Assembly (NCBI GenBank): GCA_964544595.1
Contig: CAZJBM010000047.1
Location: forward strand, 1 to 8,197
From: JAGBWK01 sp964544595
Lineage (GTDB): Bacteria; Bacteroidota; Bacteroidia; Bacteroidales; Muribaculaceae
Length of the DNA stretch: 8,197 nt
Reading direction: 5' to 3'
Shown: positions 6,637-8,197 of the stretch, piece by piece
Position numbering within the stretch: the stretch's first letter is position 1
Layout of the letters: each line of letters begins with the position of its first letter
Position numbers and translations under genes: made by a program
Notes under the pieces: generated by a model
Seen by the model: only the letters and a program-made list of their open reading frames with translations
Database searches by the model: none
What the model was told of the DNA's origin: nothing

Positions 6637-7142
6637 TGGCGATTTTGATTGTATTAACATGTGGTTTAGCTGGTTGCAAAACACCAATACGTCAACCAAA
6701 TCGCATTGATGTGGTGCGGTTGGATGTCACACCGGGAACATTCGTATATGATATGCCGTATCTAAAAGAGCTGATTCTCACTAAATCGAAAAGTAGCCCT
6801 GCGCAAAGAGATTCCCTCAAGCACTTACTATATATTGAAGAGATAAATAAGTTTAAAAATTATTATGTCATATACGCATGGAGAAATGACTCGATTTTCA
6901 AGATCGTAAGCGAAGAAAAATCAGATAGCATAGTCCCGTATCAAAATAGAATAGAAAGAGGGAAATATTACGATGTTAATTTAAGAGTATATGATGACAA
7001 CAAGAAAATGCATCCGGTTTCATATCTAAAATTCGCTCCAATCGATGTCGACGGTAGATTAACGATTGGATATGAACCCGAAAAGGGTATAACCGAATTA
7101 TATGTGTCTGACGAATTAAATGGTCTTTATATATTAAAATAG
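6588..7142 (+). CDS. Lipoprotein, candidate immunity protein for the overlapping Rhs tip
   Basis: This 184-residue protein has a basic N-terminus (Lys3, Arg4, Lys6, Lys11, Lys15), a hydrophobic stretch at 17-27 and a good lipobox LAGC with the lipidated cysteine at residue 30. Its family is not recognised. The mature part carries many charged and aromatic residues and no membrane helix. The gene overlaps the Rhs tip gene by 49 bases in another frame. A second in-frame ATG at 6636 overlaps the Rhs stop by one base, but starting there would remove the basic part of the signal, so 6588 is preferred. Rhs and other polymorphic toxin tips are typically followed at once by their immunity gene; that context, plus matching AT-rich composition, makes this the candidate. 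An envelope-anchored immunity protein suggests a target in the periplasm or envelope. The pairing is inferred. Confidence 0.75.
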   Translation: MEKRSKNSTSKLFLKIMAILIVLTCGLAGCKTPIRQPNRIDVVRLDVTPGTFVYDMPYLKELILTKSKSSPAQRDSLKHLLYIEEINKFKNYYVIYAWRNDSIFKIVSEEKSDSIVPYQNRIERGKYYDVNLRVYDDNKKMHPVSYLKFAPIDVDGRLTIGYEPEKGITELYVSDELNGLYILK

Positions 7143-7195
7143 TTTTTTTGCAAGTCTGCTTTCCTATAGCACGGCTGAAGCGATTCCTGTTATTT

Positions 7196-7660
7196 ATGAA
7201 TAAATTATTAGTACAAACAAGTTTGCTTATTGTGGTTGTCTGCTCCATTATTAGCTGCTCACAATCAAAACATGGGGCAGTCGAAGGAAATGGCATTAAA
7301 CAAAGCATTGCACAGGAAAAGGAGACATTACACAAATTCGGCACCAAAGAGTTTTTTGATTCATTATCATTGAGATGGCGGGAGGATACTTGCGGATGTA
7401 AGTGGGATAGAAGTTATGATGTCGCAATGGAGCTTATAAAACACTACAAACTTCAAGGGAAAGATACCATTCAAGTATATGAGGTGTTAGGCCCCCCAAA
7501 TAATGCTTCCCGAGATGACGAAGATATTATTTGGACATATTATTTGCAAGGTATTCAATTAGAAAAATGCTACCCGCGGGAAAGTCGTTCTTTGGATTTT
7601 GATAGTTTGGGTATTCTACGGTATCATCCTGATGGATATCTAGTGGCATTGCATGATTAA
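7196..7660 (+). CDS. Small lipoprotein with a BamE/SmpA-like segment
   Basis: This 154-residue protein starts with Lys3, a hydrophobic stretch at 4-19 and lipobox IISC with cysteine 21. The frame is open back to 7148, but the ATG at 7196 gives a proper lipoprotein signal. In the mature part, YEVLGPPNNASRDDEDIIWTYYL (95-117) recalls the small alpha/beta fold of BamE/SmpA-like lipoproteins, which share a pattern of LGxPx followed by a W-x-Y strand. The resemblance is by eye only. A TCGC motif (65-68) and Cys125 could form disulfides in an oxidising compartment. It lies 53 bases after the preceding lipoprotein gene with the same AT-rich composition, so the two are probably co-transcribed. It could be a second immunity protein or a passenger. 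The repeat array begins about 90 bases downstream; 7661-7750 shows no gene. Confidence 0.75.
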   Translation: MNKLLVQTSLLIVVVCSIISCSQSKHGAVEGNGIKQSIAQEKETLHKFGTKEFFDSLSLRWREDTCGCKWDRSYDVAMELIKHYKLQGKDTIQVYEVLGPPNNASRDDEDIIWTYYLQGIQLEKCYPRESRSLDFDSLGILRYHPDGYLVALHD

Positions 7661-7750
7661 CGCTCGCAGAAATGAATCAGACACCCATTAAGCCATTTTT
7701 CATTGGAACTAGATAATTTTGAGTTTAAAGAGAATAAAGCGTTGGCATTA

Positions 7751-7835
7751 AGACACAGGGTTGTTTCTCTTTCGCGGGGCTGAAGACGCGCGGTTCATAT
7801 TCAGTTGCCACACAGATGTTTGCGATGGTGGCTTG
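7751..7835 (+). repeat. Repeat unit D, 5'-truncated
   Basis: From AGACACAGGG the sequence follows the second half of unit B: GTTGTTTCTCTTTCGCGGGG, then TGAAGACG, then ATATTC, TTGCCACA and TTTGCGATGG. The first half of the unit, including the palindrome, is missing, although TTGGCAT at 7742-7748 may be a trace of it. This is the left junction of the second array. Confidence 0.75.
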
Positions 7836-8008
7836 GGTGGCTGCTCCATGGATGCAGCCCTACTGGCGGAGACACAAGCCTGTTTTTCTTTGGCATGCCA
7901 AAGGCATGCGGCTACAGTTTGGAGACACATCGCCTGCTTTTCTTTCGTGGGGCTGAAGACGTGCGGTCGATATTTGGTTGCCACACGGCTGTTTGCGTTG
8001 ATGGTTGC
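7836..8008 (+). repeat. Repeat unit E, long form (173 bases)
   Basis: The unit begins GGTGGCTGCTCC (7836-7847), one base different from the family start. It has two copies of a GGAGACACA-CGCCTG-TTTTCTTT type segment (about 7868-7891 and 7921-7944) flanking the palindrome module. The second half matches unit F and unit B. It is one base shorter than unit B overall. Confidence 0.85.
7889..7909 (+). repeat. Palindrome in unit E
   Basis: The perfect palindrome TTTGGCATGCCAAA (7889-7902) with the overlapping second GCATGC is identical to 5102-5122. It belongs to the segment of about 53 bases that unit F lacks. Confidence 0.75.
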
Positions 8009-8128
8009 GGAGGCTGCTCCATGGATGCAGCCCTACTGGCGGAGACACAACGCCTGATTCTCTTTCGTGCGCCTGAAGACGCACGCTCCATATTCGGTTG
8101 CCACATAGCTGTTTGCGATGAGGGTTGT
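8009..8128 (+). repeat. Repeat unit F, short form (120 bases)
   Basis: The unit starts GGAGGCTGCTCC (8009-8020) and ends before the next start at 8129. It passes from GGAGACACAACGCCTG straight to ATTCTCTTTCG, skipping the palindrome module. This fits recombination between the two GGAGACACA-CGCCTG segments of a long unit. It also contains GTGCG and CGCAC flanking CCTGAAGA, a local hairpin. Confidence 0.85.
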
Positions 8129-8143
8129 GGAGGCTGCTCCATG
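8129..8143 (+). repeat. Repeat unit G, interrupted by an insertion sequence
   Basis: Only GGAGGCTGCTCCATG remains before unrelated insertion-sequence DNA begins at 8144. The rest of the unit is presumably on the far side of the element, outside the window. Confidence 0.7.
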
Positions 8144-8197
8144 TGAAGTGCACCCCAAAAGTTAGACAAAAAACTTTTGGAGTGCAGTTTGATTATG
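8144..8197 (+). mobile_element. Left end of an IS3-family-like insertion sequence (partial)
   Basis: The sequence changes abruptly from the repeat to TGAAGTGCACCCCAAAAG, a terminal inverted repeat of the form I associate with IS3-family (IS150-like) elements of Bacteroidetes, starting with TG. The end is self-complementary: TGCACCCCAAAAGTT (8149-8163) pairs with AACTTTTGGAGTGCA (8172-8186) with one mismatch. The ATG on the last three bases could be the first codon of the transposase orfA, but no coding sequence is available to confirm this. Confidence 0.6.

Noticed and set aside
5048..8143. CRISPR array
   Set aside because: Repeats are 120-174 bases with little or no spacer, are internally modular, and no cas gene is visible.
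7748..8169. Several frames on both strands across the right-hand repeat array
   Set aside because: Different frames on both strands are open at once in repetitive GC-rich sequence, and one crosses the insertion-sequence end. I treat them as by-products, noting the one shared frame as a low-priority finding.

Overview
The window looks like a chromosomal piece of a moderately GC-rich member of the Bacteroidales, plausibly Muribaculaceae or a relative. This rests on Bacteroidales-type promoter matches (TTTG-19-TAnnTTTG), scarce Shine-Dalgarno sites, a Bacteroidetes-type Rhs core and lipoproteins with loose lipoboxes. The genus is inference.

The left half (1-4246) is ordinary core chromosome on the + strand. 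A tRNA-Leu(CAA) has a good promoter and an intrinsic terminator. It is followed by three GC-rich genes with gaps of about 80 bases that are probably co-transcribed: manC-type mannose-1-phosphate guanylyltransferase, ruvB, and a 14-helix flippase of the Wzx/MATE type. The first and third supply nucleotide sugar and export for surface polysaccharide. RuvB is a housekeeping Holliday-junction motor.

The right half (about 4285-8197) is accessory and mosaic. AT-rich gene groups alternate with GC-rich copies of one modular repeat family. The order is: degenerate repeat A (4332-4371); AT-rich lipoprotein gene (4431-5048); repeats B and C (5048-5259); a possible 30-residue membrane peptide; an N-terminally truncated Rhs core fragment with an AT-rich variable tip (5365-6636); a lipoprotein gene overlapping the tip by 49 bases (6588-7142); a third lipoprotein gene (7196-7660); repeats D to G (7751-8143); and the end of an IS3-like insertion sequence that breaks repeat G at 8144.

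The simplest reading is a store of orphan Rhs toxin tip and immunity cassettes separated by structured repeats. The Rhs fragment keeps the conserved GC-rich C-terminal core, which could recombine with a full-length rhs gene elsewhere, and a tip ending in a domain with a HELTEAY motif. The overlapping lipoprotein is the natural candidate immunity protein; its envelope location suggests the toxin acts in the periplasm or at the envelope. The lipoproteins at 4431 and 7196 may be leftover or additional immunity genes. The repeat family is the least explained part of the window.
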